Counted from the first letter of the stretch, positions 1 through 8,650 are shown. The stretch: DNA of 44,636 nt from Candidatus Omnitrophota bacterium (GCA_020632575.1 JACKFH010000034.1:1-44636); one strand, 5' to 3'. Numbers and translations are program-made. The notes: a model not told the origin generated them from the sequence alone.

Positions 1-2
1 TC

Positions 3-140
3 CCACCCAGCAATCGACTCCACGAACTTGGTCGGGAACGAAAAGGTCAATATTCCATTTCTGTCAACGATCAATGGCGGATCTGTTTTCGATTCGAGGA
101 CGGTGACGCGTTCAATGTGGAACTGACCGATTATCACTGA
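3..140 (+). CDS. higB: HigB-type toxin, C-terminal part (cut by window start)
   Basis: This open frame enters from the left edge and stops at a TGA at 138-140. The visible 45 residues end with the run GQYSISVNDQWRICFR, a short acidic turn and VELTDYH. That is the C-terminal signature of HigB in the RelE/ParE fold, where the basic and aromatic residues form the ribosome-dependent mRNA endonuclease site. Known family role: HigB cleaves mRNA during translation and is neutralised by HigA. The antitoxin gene starts 13 bases downstream in the same direction, the toxin-first order usual for higBA. The N-terminus lies outside the window, so integrity cannot be judged. Confidence 0.85.
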   Translation, partial: PPSNRLHELGRERKGQYSISVNDQWRICFRFEDGDAFNVELTDYH

Positions 141-153
141 GGAGAGAAACGAA

Positions 154-468
154 ATGAGCCTGCCCAATTCCAAAAAGAGAAAGGTCAAGCCGACTCACCC
201 CGGGGAATTCCTCCGCGAGGATTTCTTGCCGGATTACCATTTGACCGCGACTAGCCTTGCCAAAGCCCTCGGAGTTTCTCGCCAGTCGGTCAACGAACTC
301 CTCCGGGAACGACGCGCGGTCAGCCCCGAGATGGCGTTGCGCCTCTCGAAACTGTTTGGGAACACGCCTCAGTTTTGGCTCAATGCTCAGCGGGAGGTTG
401 ACCTTTGGGAGGCCGAACGACGACTGAAGGCAGAAGTTGGACAGATTCATCCACTTCCGGTCTCCTGA
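154..468 (+). CDS. higA: HigA-type antitoxin, XRE-family DNA-binding protein
   Basis: The 104-residue protein is a typical HigA/VapI antitoxin. The N-terminal THPGEFLREDFL motif leads into a helix-turn-helix at about residues 31-55 (SLAKALGVSRQSVNELL), then LSKLFGNTPQFWLNAQ, which is diagnostic of the family. It should bind and inhibit HigB and repress the higBA promoter, with the complex acting as co-repressor. An AGGAGAG ribosome site lies just before the ATG. The 13-base gap to the toxin stop supports one transcript. The C-terminal tail (EAERRLKAEVGQIHPL) is of ordinary length, so the gene looks intact. Confidence 0.92.
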   Translation: MSLPNSKKRKVKPTHPGEFLREDFLPDYHLTATSLAKALGVSRQSVNELLRERRAVSPEMALRLSKLFGNTPQFWLNAQREVDLWEAERRLKAEVGQIHPLPVS

Positions 469-656
469 TCCTCCTCGAGGATTGGGGATGGGTGAGCGGG
501 ACGTGGTGATTTGATGATTTTCCCAGAGACTCCCCCGTCTAGAAAAACTTCCCGCCCGCCTTCAAGATAACCCTCGCGAAAGGGATTCAAGCCGACCCTT
601 CGCCCTGAGCCAGAACCCAATCGCGGCTGGCGAGGATTCAACCAGGAGGTGACAAC

Positions 657-1115
657 ATGGCTATCGCTGTTGGTGAGGCGGCTCCCGATTTTAAATTGAA
701 AGCGACCGGCGATCAGGAGGTCTCGCTTTCCGATTTTTCGGGGAAACCCCTCGTAATTCTGTTCTACCCGCTCGACTTTTCTCCCGTTTGTTCGGTTCAG
801 GTGCCGGACTTTAATAACCGTTTGGCCGATATCAAAGCGGCCGGCGCCGAGGTTATCGCCATCAACCGGGACTCCGTTTACTCGCACAATGCCTGGTGCA
901 AGGAGTTGGGCGGCGTCGATTTCCCGCTGCTCGCGGATATGAACCTGGCCGTCTCCAAGGCTTATGGCGTCGCTCTCGACGCTGGCATCACCACCCGCGC
1001 TTGTGTCATCGTCGACAAGGATGGCAAAGTCGCTTTTTCCCATGTCGAGGAGAGTCCCGCCGACAACACTCTCCCGGTCGATAAGGTGATCGAGGTCGTC
1101 AAGGGCCTGAACTAA
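657..1115 (+). CDS. Peroxiredoxin (AhpC/TSA family, Bcp/AhpE-like)
   Basis: This 152-residue thioredoxin-fold peroxidase reduces hydrogen peroxide and organic hydroperoxides in the cytoplasm. The active-site block is FYPLDFSPVCSVQVPDF, with peroxidatic Cys45 in a P-x-x-C context where most relatives have Thr before or after the Cys. Arg114 (TTRACVIVD) fits the conserved active-site Arg. Cys81 and Cys116 are present, but whether either is a resolving Cys is unclear, so 1-Cys versus atypical 2-Cys is undecided. A perfect AGGAGGT at 644-650 sits 6 bases before the ATG, which fixes the start. It stands alone, with a strong hairpin following it. Confidence 0.93.
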   Translation: MAIAVGEAAPDFKLKATGDQEVSLSDFSGKPLVILFYPLDFSPVCSVQVPDFNNRLADIKAAGAEVIAINRDSVYSHNAWCKELGGVDFPLLADMNLAVSKAYGVALDAGITTRACVIVDKDGKVAFSHVEESPADNTLPVDKVIEVVKGLN

Positions 1116-1133
1116 GACTGGACGCATCGAATT

Positions 1134-1157
1134 CACGGGAGGGTTCTCCCTCCCGTG
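1134..1157 (+). terminator. Strong hairpin between the peroxiredoxin gene and ispE
   Basis: A perfect 10-bp stem (CACGGGAGGG at 1134-1143 with CCCTCCCGTG at 1148-1157) closes on a TTCT loop 18 bases after the peroxiredoxin stop. No clear T-run follows, so it may act as a bidirectional or 3'-end-stabilising hairpin rather than a classical intrinsic terminator. Confidence 0.5.
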
Positions 1158-1214
1158 GATCGGGTTCCTCCCTCCGGTTGAAAAACAATCCCGCTCTTTT
1201 AAAGTCGAATCGTC

Positions 1215-2135
1215 ATGACTGCCGAAGTCGTCTCCCTTTATCCGATCGAGCAACCCGTTCGCCTGCTGGCGCCCGCCAAGGTGAACCTGTTCATCGATGT
1301 ACTGGAACGCCGTCCGGATGGCTACCACGATCTCGACGCCATCAACGTGTCGGTCGACCTCTTCGATGAGATCGAGCTGACTGTCAGCCAATCGGGGGAG
1401 CACACGATCGATTGCGACTGGCCGGATATCCCGACCGATTCGCGGAACCATCTGATCAAAGCGGCCGAGGAACTGCTCGCCAATTCCCGCTGGTCGGTCG
1501 CCATCCGACTCAAAAAATCGATCCCGGTCGGCGCCGGTCTTGGGGGTGGGACCGCCGATGCCGGCATCCTCCTCCGGTTCCTGGGTCGGGCGTTGAATAT
1601 CGACCTGGCGCTTCTGATGGATGTCGCTCTGCGCGTCGGCTCCGATGTTCCTTATAGCCTGATCGGCGGAAACGCTCGCGTTCGGGGACGCGGCGAGTTT
1701 GTGGAGAAAATCGAAAACCTTCCCCCCCTTCGACTCGCTCTTGTGGATCCGAGGAAGAACCATATCACCCAGTCCATCTATGGTCGTTTGGCCCCTTTTC
1801 AGGACCGAAGACACCCGCCGGTCGATCTCTTCCTGCAATCCTGGGCGGCCGGGGATTTGGAGATGGTTGGATCGCAAATGTTCAACGCTTTCCAAGAGAC
1901 CGTGTTCAAACTCGAGCCCTCTCTGGCCGAGATCCGCGAGGAGCTCTTGAGCAAGGGTTGTCTTGGAGCCTGCTTGACTGGGACCGGTTCGCATTTGGTG
2001 GGATTGGTTCCCCCCAGCGCCCCACCCATTGAGGATTGGGACTGGAAGGTCGGGGAAACGCAAATCCGGGAGGTGGTCACCCTCCCCAGCGAGTTCACCG
2101 GTTGGGTGAAACACCTGGACCAGCCCGAAACCTGA
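1215..2135 (+). CDS. ispE: 4-diphosphocytidyl-2-C-methyl-D-erythritol kinase
   Basis: IspE phosphorylates CDP-methylerythritol in the MEP pathway of isoprenoid synthesis. The 306-residue protein shows the family motifs in order: LLAPAKVNLFIDVL with catalytic Lys22, RPDGYHDL, the GHMP-kinase phosphate loop IPVGAGLGGGTADAG (103-117), GSDVPYSLIGG with catalytic Asp144, and a C-terminal LTGTGSHLVGL glycine motif. The loop reads GGTADAG instead of the commoner GGSSDAA, a mild variation. No good Shine-Dalgarno precedes the ATG, but no other in-frame start is nearby. An intrinsic terminator follows at 2223-2256. Confidence 0.95.
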   Translation: MTAEVVSLYPIEQPVRLLAPAKVNLFIDVLERRPDGYHDLDAINVSVDLFDEIELTVSQSGEHTIDCDWPDIPTDSRNHLIKAAEELLANSRWSVAIRLKKSIPVGAGLGGGTADAGILLRFLGRALNIDLALLMDVALRVGSDVPYSLIGGNARVRGRGEFVEKIENLPPLRLALVDPRKNHITQSIYGRLAPFQDRRHPPVDLFLQSWAAGDLEMVGSQMFNAFQETVFKLEPSLAEIREELLSKGCLGACLTGTGSHLVGLVPPSAPPIEDWDWKVGETQIREVVTLPSEFTGWVKHLDQPET

Positions 2136-2222
2136 GGAAGCCCCCGAAAATCGCCTTATCCGGCCGGCAAAAATGGTCTGATCGTGGGTGCGCCGAGGCG
2201 TAAAGGTTTTCTCTTGAAGCCT

Positions 2223-2256
2223 CTCTCGCGACACTCTAGACACCGCGAGAGGTTTT
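2223..2256 (+). terminator. Intrinsic terminator after ispE
   Basis: Stem CTCTCGCG (2223-2230) pairs with CGCGAGAG (2244-2251) around a 13-base loop and is followed directly by G and TTTT, with more T-rich sequence after it. It sits between ispE and the tRNA gene and would end the ispE transcript. Confidence 0.75.
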
Positions 2257-2361
2257 CGTGTATTTTTCTCAACCCTTGTGGCAGGAGGAGAATAGTCTTC
2301 ACACTCAAATCCTGCCAAAAAAACGATCCAATAGGCCCTGGAAAGGGGCCTTCCCACCGGT

Positions 2362-2437
<76 letters not shown>

Positions 2438-2827
2438 TTCGATATTCCACTCCTTTAAGTGATTGTATTTAAAGTCAGCTAGGTGTCCGATGCGCAAGGA
2501 TGTCTAGGCTGAAAACTTGACCATGTTGTCCATCCAAATTGGTCTCGGTGCTAGCAGCGGTTCCAACTGTCGATTCCATTACCCACGTGAAGAAGGACAG
2601 ACCGTCTTGTCGGTCAATGAATTCATCTTTCGTATCCGCAGTGGGTGTAAAGAATTGATAATAAGGCATTTAAATCAGGAAAGGAATTTTAATCAAGAAA
2701 TTTGTCTTAGATTTTGTTTTCATTCGGTATATCTTAATGAGACCCGAGGGTGGGGAAATTGACACGACCGATTGGTCCATCCAAAGAGCCTTCGGTAAGA
2801 CGGCTCATAAGCAGGAGATCGCGCATC
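2438..2827. other. AT-richer non-coding stretch after tRNA-Phe
   Basis: No gene with a credible start and protein-like composition was found here. The part from about 2640 to 2745 is noticeably AT-richer than the flanks. It could hold the promoter of the MFS gene, but no convincing -35/-10 pair was settled on. No integrase gene or duplicated tRNA 3' end was seen, so there is no direct sign of an integrated element despite the tRNA boundary. Confidence 0.4.
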
Positions 2828-3940
2828 GTGAACGGTGTAGATAAGCATCGGGTCAAAGCCTCGGATTTCAAGTTCCTTGAGGGGGTTGCTCCCTCTCAAT
2901 TCCTCGCTCCACTCCTCGGTCTGTCTCATGCGGTGGCCGATGGGGCCTCTGGCTTTCTGTTGGGAGGCCTTCACAGCGATCACTCCATTTCAGAAATCGT
3001 TTGGATTGTCCTCCTGTACAATGTTTTTGCTTTCGCCTTACAACCGGTTTTTGGAATCCTGGCGGACCGAATCTGGGGGATTCGATTCGCGTCGGTATTC
3101 GGTTTGGCCTTGGTTCTCCTTTCGCTCATAGTGGTCGACTCCCACGTTATCCTTGCTGTGATTCTGGCGGGAGTCGGATCGGGATCCTTCCATGTAGGCG
3201 CCGGGGCCCTTGCCGTTTTATCGGCGGAGGGAAAGGCTTCCAGCGCGGGAGTCTTTGCCGCGCCGGGAGTGCTTGGCCTTGCTCTGGGAGGTCTTTGCGC
3301 TCTTCAGGGGATCGAAATCTCTTGGGTGCTCATGGGTCTTCTCGGAGCACTCGCCATGATGGTCCTCGGAATCCCCTACCCACGCCTGGCTCGGCAACAA
3401 CGGGCTGCCCGGTCTGAAAAACTGGAGACGCATGATCTCGTGATGATGGCTCTTCTCCTCGGAATCTCTTTGAAGTCCGCCGTTTGGACCTCTTATCAAT
3501 ACATGCTCCAGGGCGACCCGAATGTTGTGCTGGCAATGGCGATCGCGGCATTCGTTGGCAAATCTTGTGGAGGCTTTTTAGCCGATCGCTTTGGATGGCG
3601 GCGGTATGGAACACTCGCCCTGCTCTTCTCCATCCCCTTTCTGTTGATCGGAAGAGAGTCTTTTCCCTCCTTTCTATTCGGCTTAGGAGTCCTTCAATCG
3701 GCTATTCCCGTCACAATTGCCGGGATGATTTGTCTACTCCCACAAAAACCGGCGACTGCCGCGGGGATCTCCTTGGGATTTGGTCTCGCTGTCGGTGGTG
3801 CGCTTCCTATGCTTGGACTTGGGAGTCTAATCCTGACACCTCTTGGAATTGTGATATGCGGGACGGTTGCGGCGATGGGATTCGCGTTTGGTTTACAGGA
3901 AAAGCATTTGGTTCGAAGAACATTGAAATCGACCATTTGA
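2828..3940 (+). CDS. MFS transporter, substrate unknown
   Basis: The 370-residue protein is almost entirely hydrophobic, with about 11-12 predicted membrane helices in an MFS pattern. It has an early LLGLSHAVADGASGFLLGGL helix, a helix-2/3 loop motif FGILADRIWGIR, GVGSGSFHVGAGAL, and a second-half loop FLADRFGWRRYGT that repeats the D-R-x-G-x-R pattern. This resembles small efflux-type MFS proteins such as the fosmidomycin-resistance group, but the substrate is unknown. The frame is open from a GTG at 2750. The GTG at 2828 is preferred because AGGAG (2813-2817) precedes it and the residues before are not membrane-like. Two small membrane-protein genes follow closely. Confidence 0.85.
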   Translation: MNGVDKHRVKASDFKFLEGVAPSQFLAPLLGLSHAVADGASGFLLGGLHSDHSISEIVWIVLLYNVFAFALQPVFGILADRIWGIRFASVFGLALVLLSLIVVDSHVILAVILAGVGSGSFHVGAGALAVLSAEGKASSAGVFAAPGVLGLALGGLCALQGIEISWVLMGLLGALAMMVLGIPYPRLARQQRAARSEKLETHDLVMMALLLGISLKSAVWTSYQYMLQGDPNVVLAMAIAAFVGKSCGGFLADRFGWRRYGTLALLFSIPFLLIGRESFPSFLFGLGVLQSAIPVTIAGMICLLPQKPATAAGISLGFGLAVGGALPMLGLGSLILTPLGIVICGTVAAMGFAFGLQEKHLVRRTLKSTI

Positions 3941-3960
3941 CCGCAATGGAGGATTCAAGG

Positions 3961-4263
3961 ATGTCCGCAAGGTTCTCTCGCATCGTTTTGGAAAAACTCC
4001 CCTTACTCTGCTTTGTCTACTCCAGTGCCATGGCAAATCCAATCATAGATGGACCTCCGTTTGCGGCGGTTTTTCCTCCGTCAGACAAAGGTCCCCCTCT
4101 CGACACTTACCTGGAGCACATGACTCCCGTATTCATTGTTATCATTGTCGCTCTGATTGGCTTTGTGATCGTTCGCGCACGGTTCAAATCGGTTTCCGCT
4201 TCAGAAAAGAAAAGCGCGAGTGTGGATTCATCCAAGGTGGAGTTCGAGGACAGCGAAGGTTGA
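3961..4263 (+). CDS. Small single-pass membrane protein, unknown function
   Basis: This 100-residue protein is not recognised. It begins with a signal-like hydrophobic segment (LPLLCFVYSSAMA), then a Pro-rich exported stretch (FPPSDKGPPLD), a single strong membrane helix around residues 60-77 (TPVFIVIIVALIGFVIV), and a charged Ser/Lys/Glu tail. GGAGG (3948-3952) lies 8 bases before the ATG, fixing the start over an in-frame ATG at 3946. The gene begins 20 bases after the MFS stop, so the two are probably co-transcribed. The small protein may be an accessory subunit, which is inference from position only. Confidence 0.7.
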   Translation: MSARFSRIVLEKLPLLCFVYSSAMANPIIDGPPFAAVFPPSDKGPPLDTYLEHMTPVFIVIIVALIGFVIVRARFKSVSASEKKSASVDSSKVEFEDSEG

Positions 4264-4438
4264 ATGGGGGAAAATCTGAACCAATGAGAAAGAGATGGCT
4301 TGGGGAGTTCTCTAATGGAATGCGGGGTTTATGAAGAATGAGTGGACGCTGCCAATCCCGCCACGATGATTCTTTTGAACAATACCGTTTCCAATGCTGA
4401 TGAATTGGAATTAGAAGTCGATTCCCAACAACAACCGG

Positions 4439-4780
4439 ATGACTCAGAATCTCCTTTTCTATTTGTTTGGTCCACTGGTTTTGACCTGGTTGATAGAATG
4501 GCCGATCGTCCTCTTCATTGGAAAAACAAATTGGAAGCGCGCATGCCTTGCTTCGCTATTCGTAAACGGAATGACCAACCCGCTCGTGAATTCTCTATAC
4601 CGATTTTTCGCGATTCCTGTCTTGCTTCTGGAGATCGGCGTGGTCTTGGCCGAGATGTTTCTATTCGGCGAATTGTTTCGAGTTGGGTCTCGGCGCACGA
4701 TGGTTCTTTCCATCGCTGCAAACGCGGCCTCGTACTGTCTGGGCACACCAATACTCCTATTCCTTTTCAATCATGGTTGA
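4439..4780 (+). CDS. Small polytopic membrane protein, unknown function
   Basis: The 113-residue product has about three or four hydrophobic helices: FYLFGPLVLTWLIEWPIVL, the region around ASLFVNGMTNPLVNSLY, IPVLLLEIGVVLAEMFLF, and SIAANAASYCLGTPILLFLF. Two of them carry a similar pattern (S-x-x-x-N-x-x-[TA]-x-x-x), hinting at an internal repeat. Conserved-looking Glu residues sit inside helices (LIEWP, LLEIGVVLAE), a feature of small membrane proteins with a functional charged core. It is the third gene of the MFS cluster. There is no good ribosome site before the ATG, and the only upstream in-frame possibility is blocked by a TAG at 4412-4414. The substrate or partner is unknown. Confidence 0.6.
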   Translation: MTQNLLFYLFGPLVLTWLIEWPIVLFIGKTNWKRACLASLFVNGMTNPLVNSLYRFFAIPVLLLEIGVVLAEMFLFGELFRVGSRRTMVLSIAANAASYCLGTPILLFLFNHG

Positions 4781-5084
4781 TTACGCTGTCCCAAAAGGCT
4801 GTGCGAATAGATTGGCGAAAGGTCGCACGCGATCTCGTCGATAGATCGGAGAACTCGTCATCCGTCACTGGACGCACTACTGTCTTTGAGTCTCGAACCT
4901 ATGAGGGTCCTTCGAAGAAGTCTTGGATAAATGGTCCATCCCCTCGACTACACCAACCAGCGACGCGCCGTTACAATACCAGCGTTCCCACTGAGAAAGG
5001 CGCCGACTGGCTGATAGCCGACATACTCATCGAGGGAACGTAACGACGGATGATTCTCAATGATCGGAAAAGGTGTGTATTGCT
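4781..5084. other. Non-coding spacer before the oxidoreductase gene
   Basis: Frames across this spacer have no protein-like composition and no start with a ribosome site. A long frame running from 4342 to 5043 is judged a shadow of the membrane-protein gene. No clear terminator hairpin or promoter was recognised. Confidence 0.4.
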
Positions 5085-6362
5085 ATGAAGACAACGCGTA
5101 GACGATTCTTGTTGGCGACCTCGGCCATGGCGGCGCCGTTGGTTCTTCCGAAGAGCGTGTTCGGCGCGAACAGCCGCATCAACGTTGGGTGGATTGGTTG
5201 CGGCCGGCGCGCGGGCCAGTTGCGGGGCATCCCGGAGGACGCGCAGGCCGTAGCGTTCGCCGACGTCAATATCAAGCGTGCCCAGAGTTGGCTCAGCTTC
5301 GGCGAGAAGTACGGAATGACCAAGAATGATTGCTATCAGGACTACCGCGAGATGCTGGAGCGGGAAGACCTGGACGCCGTTATCGTCGCCACTCCCGATC
5401 ATTGGCACGCTCTGAACTCCATCCACGCGATGAATGCGGGCAAGCACGTTTATTGTGAGAAACCGATGACCCTAACCATTCGCGAAGGGCGGCTCATGGT
5501 GGATGCGGCTCGGAAAAACAACGTCGCCTGCCAGTGTGGTAGCCAGCAGCGGACCATGGAACAGAACCGGATCGGATGTGCGTTAGTGCGAGAGGGACGG
5601 ATCGGCAGGGTGCACACCGTGCATTCGGCCTGTTTCCCGACCTCTTGGGAATGCGACCTTCCGGAGATGGAGGCGGCGCCGGAGGAGATCGATTGGGACA
5701 TGTGGTGCGGTCCGACCCAGCCGCGTGGATATAACGACAAACTGTACGTGCCGCGGGGCGGCAAGATGGGCCATGAATGGGGCTGGATTTCCTTCCGCCC
5801 CTATTCCGGTGGCGAGATGACCGGTTGGGGCGCTCATGGCTTCGATCAGATCCAATGGGCCTTGGGGAAAGACGACACCGGCCCGACGAAGATCGTCCCT
5901 CTTGAGGAGAGTCCACCGTTCGATGGGGTCCATCTCGGCCCGAACAATTACATCGACATGGTGTACGACGACGGCACGGTGTTAAAGATCGACGGGCAAG
6001 CCGGTGGTGGTGGGGGTTGGTTTGAGGGCGAAAAGGGCGAGGTCAAGATCGACCGCGGCAAGTACTCCTGCAAGCCTGACACAATCGACGATGAGATGCC
6101 TCCCCTTCCGATCTCGTCCCATACTGGCGATACGAACGAGCACATCGCGAACTGGCTGTACTGTGCGCGTACGGGTGAACGGCCCAATGCGGATGTCGAG
6201 ATTGGTCATCGGTCAAGCACGGTGTGCCACCTCGGCAACATTGCGCGTTGGCTCAAGCGTGAACTAACTTGGGACCCAGTGACAGAGACCTTCCCGGGCG
6301 ACGACGAGGCGAACAGCTACATCGATCGCGACCGGCGCGCTCCCTGGATCCTGGAATCTTGA
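5085..6362 (+). CDS. Tat-exported Gfo/Idh/MocA-family oxidoreductase
   Basis: The 425-residue protein starts with a twin-arginine signal (TTRRRFLLATSAMAAP), so it is probably folded with its cofactor and exported. A Rossmann NAD(P) site follows (INVGWIGCGRRAG), then VIVATPDHWHALNSIHAMN and the signature CEKPMTL with Glu125-Lys126-Pro127, where the Lys is the usual catalytic residue. The C-terminal half holds the Gfo/Idh substrate domain (HEWGWISFRPYSGGEMTGWG). Exported members are abundant in planctomycete-like genomes and probably act on sugars, but the substrate is unknown. The ATG at 5085 is chosen over a GTG at 5073 because the Tat n-region starts there. It is co-directional with the next gene at a 32-base spacing. 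Confidence 0.92.
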   Translation: MKTTRRRFLLATSAMAAPLVLPKSVFGANSRINVGWIGCGRRAGQLRGIPEDAQAVAFADVNIKRAQSWLSFGEKYGMTKNDCYQDYREMLEREDLDAVIVATPDHWHALNSIHAMNAGKHVYCEKPMTLTIREGRLMVDAARKNNVACQCGSQQRTMEQNRIGCALVREGRIGRVHTVHSACFPTSWECDLPEMEAAPEEIDWDMWCGPTQPRGYNDKLYVPRGGKMGHEWGWISFRPYSGGEMTGWGAHGFDQIQWALGKDDTGPTKIVPLEESPPFDGVHLGPNNYIDMVYDDGTVLKIDGQAGGGGGWFEGEKGEVKIDRGKYSCKPDTIDDEMPPLPISSHTGDTNEHIANWLYCARTGERPNADVEIGHRSSTVCHLGNIARWLKRELTWDPVTETFPGDDEANSYIDRDRRAPWILES

Positions 6363-6394
6363 TCTGAGCGACTCAACCGATAGGAGTTATTGGC

Positions 6395-7309
6395 ATGGAC
6401 CGTTTATTACCGATAGCGTTTTTGTTTGGAATCGTATTGAGTCCTTGTGTCTTTGCACAAGAAACACAGAAGATGTCCGCTGTCATTGAAGGCGACCAGG
6501 TGATCGTATCGGTGGAGGGGAATCTCTTCACGGCCTACAAGTTCAGTCACGATCAGAAGTATCCCTACTTTTGGCCCGTAAACGGTCCGGCTTCCGGCGA
6601 ATCTGTGACTACGGAATCGAGTGAACCCTACCCGCATCACCATTCGCTGTTTTTCGGTTGCGACAAAGTGAACGGGGGCAACTATTGGCAGGGAGAGAAC
6701 GACCTCGGGCAGATCCTCTCGGATGGCCCCGAGATTGTGGAGGCGGAAGGCGGACGCGTCGTATTCACAGACACCTGTCTTTGGAAACAACCTGAACGTG
6801 ACGCAGTGATCCGCGATAGCCGTCGTATCACAGTAAGCGCGCCAGGGGAAAAGGCCCGTGTTATCGATTTCGAAATCACCATGGAGCCGCTCGAGGACAT
6901 CCGTATCGATAAAACCAACCATTCCCTCTTCTCCGCGCGCATGGTCCCCGAACTCTGTGTAAATGAGGGCGGCGTGCTCATCAATGCCGATGGGGACACG
7001 GCTGAGGAGGGGACCTTCGGGAAGCCGTCTTCCTGGTGCGACTACGCCGGTAGCCGAGACGGCATTACCGAGGGGTTGGCCATCCTGCAGAGCCCAGGCA
7101 ATCGTTGGTTTCCCTCACGCTGGTTTACCCGCGATTACGGCTTCTTCTCGCCAACGCCCATGTACTGGCTCGAGAACGATCGGTTGGAACTCTCCAAGGG
7201 CGAAGCTCTCGAACTGAAGTACCGGGTCATCGTCCACAGCGGAGATGTGAATGAAGCGGGGATTGCTCAACATTTTTTGGCATACGCCGAGAAAGCAGAT
7301 TTGAAATGA
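6395..7309 (+). CDS. Secreted PmoA-like protein (DUF6807 type)
   Basis: This is a 304-residue protein with a signal peptide (LLPIAFLFGIVLSPCVFAQ, about residues 4-22). The region YPYFWPVNGPASGESVT, then PYPHHHSLFFGCDKVNGG, WYAG-like turns (SSWCDYAGSRDG) and FPSRWFTRDYGFFSP match the PmoA-related, beta-sandwich DUF6807 family. That family often sits next to Gfo/Idh/MocA oxidoreductases in planctomycete-like bacteria. The His cluster HHH suggests a metal or sugar site. Function is not established; the name PmoA comes from annotation transfer and does not imply methane oxidation. It likely shares a transcript with the upstream oxidoreductase. Confidence 0.8.
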   Translation: MDRLLPIAFLFGIVLSPCVFAQETQKMSAVIEGDQVIVSVEGNLFTAYKFSHDQKYPYFWPVNGPASGESVTTESSEPYPHHHSLFFGCDKVNGGNYWQGENDLGQILSDGPEIVEAEGGRVVFTDTCLWKQPERDAVIRDSRRITVSAPGEKARVIDFEITMEPLEDIRIDKTNHSLFSARMVPELCVNEGGVLINADGDTAEEGTFGKPSSWCDYAGSRDGITEGLAILQSPGNRWFPSRWFTRDYGFFSPTPMYWLENDRLELSKGEALELKYRVIVHSGDVNEAGIAQHFLAYAEKADLK

Positions 7310-7440
7310 GACCAATTCTCACTAAGATTGGATTCAAATTTGGCTCCTGACCACTCGGATAGCTGGAGGTGGATATCGAGCCGCCTTTGGCTGAGGCGCC
7401 CACAGCCTCACTACGGTGACAATCTCACCATTCCTGTGGA

Positions 7441-8610
7441 TTATGCTAGGGGTGAAAGCAACACCTTGGAGATCGATACCACCTGAGATCGAGACCCTCG
7501 AAAGGCCCAAACCTGAGCCGTGTCGTTGCATTGGACACGGCCAGTTGGTTTTCCGATTGCGGGGATGTGATATTCAAGTTCGCTGAAGCTTCCCAAACCA
7601 CTGTTGACATTGCAGGCTTGGGTCGAATAACCCAGGTCTTTTTCATCTTTCCAGGGGACATCGACATACTCTCCGGAGGGGTTCACAAAGAAGTTTCTGA
7701 TGATGAGAGACCACTTCGCGCCGCTTTCAAACAGATAACCCACCCGACCGGTAGTCGCCACCGCGCGGACGCCGATCTTGTGTTCGCCTTTCTGCCGCAT
7801 CTTGTAACGAACCAACTGATCGCTCACCAAGAGGTCGCTCGAAGGGATATCACCGAAAAACAGTTTCGGCTCCGATCGAGAGTAGGTGGGAATCAAAAGA
7901 TCTCCTCCATGAGGCATTTGGACCAGGTTCCAGAGACCGATCTCTACCTGCTCATCGACACTATCTCCTAACAGTTTGAGTGAGGTGAATTGGGTATAGC
8001 CGGCGTACTCGATACCCTCCAGGTTCATTCCTCTTTCGTGCCTCAGGGGATTAGGCGCCGACCCGACTGATTTGGAAATCTGAAGGGCCACCTCTTTTTT
8101 GGAACGGGAAAGGGTCACTTCTAAGCGGTTAACCAGTCTGAGTTCTTCATCCTCTCGGACTAAAATGTAGTTTCCAGGATCCAATTGCCTCGGCTGAACA
8201 TATTTGTCCAAGTTCGGAAATTCGGGAAAGAAGATATCCACCTCGGGTGCGAGCCAGGTCCGGTCGCCTCCCGTGTTCTGCCATTCGTCGCTCGCGAAAA
8301 ACGCTTTGGCGGAATCGACTGTTTCAAGGGCCGGGTTTGTCCAGTAGAAATTCTCCTCACTCCCGGGCGAAAAAACTCCGAGAACACGGCCTCCATAAGG
8401 CAATAGCAAGACTGTCGTACCATCGGGGTTGGTCACCGCCTCGGCAGGCTTTCCAACCTCCGCCAAGATCTCCAAGAGTCTTCCTTTTCCCGGAGGTTGG
8501 TGAGGCTCAGTTTCGGAGGCGCCCGCCGCCTGAGAAGTGACATACTTCTCAAGAGACATCGCCGCGATTCCCGTTGCTGTAGTATTCAAGAATTCCCGTC
8601 GACTCCACAT
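7441..8610 (-). CDS. Exported mutarotase-fold protein, function unknown
   Basis: The 389-residue product opens with a Tat-like signal (SRREFLNTTATGIAAMSL). Its body resembles the galactose-mutarotase/aldose-1-epimerase superfamily: LLLPYGGRVLGVFSP, NFYWTNPAL, TGGDRTWLAPEVDIFFPE, then RNFFVNPSGEYVDVPW and a C-terminal ELEYHIPAIG. The GGDRTWLAPE block is the type seen in DUF4380- and DUF6786-like families; which one fits best could not be settled. It is the last gene of a five-gene minus-strand operon with a sugar porter upstream, so a role in handling a sugar in the periplasm is plausible. No catalytic residues are claimed. Confidence 0.65.
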   Translation of the reverse strand: MWSRREFLNTTATGIAAMSLEKYVTSQAAGASETEPHQPPGKGRLLEILAEVGKPAEAVTNPDGTTVLLLPYGGRVLGVFSPGSEENFYWTNPALETVDSAKAFFASDEWQNTGGDRTWLAPEVDIFFPEFPNLDKYVQPRQLDPGNYILVREDEELRLVNRLEVTLSRSKKEVALQISKSVGSAPNPLRHERGMNLEGIEYAGYTQFTSLKLLGDSVDEQVEIGLWNLVQMPHGGDLLIPTYSRSEPKLFFGDIPSSDLLVSDQLVRYKMRQKGEHKIGVRAVATTGRVGYLFESGAKWSLIIRNFFVNPSGEYVDVPWKDEKDLGYSTQACNVNSGLGSFSELEYHIPAIGKPTGRVQCNDTAQVWAFRGSRSQVVSISKVLLSPLA

Positions 8611-8650
8611 AATCAGCCTCCCTCATACCGGACCCCAACGAATGGTCGGT

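Noticed and set aside
447..2357. 636-codon minus-strand open frame across the peroxiredoxin and ispE genes
   Set aside because: It is antisense to two clearly recognised genes and its translation has no family-like motifs; GC-biased codons keep the opposite strand open.
4342..5043. 233-codon plus-strand frame overlapping the small membrane protein
   Set aside because: Past 4440 its composition is not protein-like, while the overlapping 4439 frame encodes convincing membrane helices.
2438..5084. Possible integrated island next to tRNA-Phe
   Set aside because: No integrase, no repeated tRNA end and no mobility gene were found in the window; only local AT-richness supports it.
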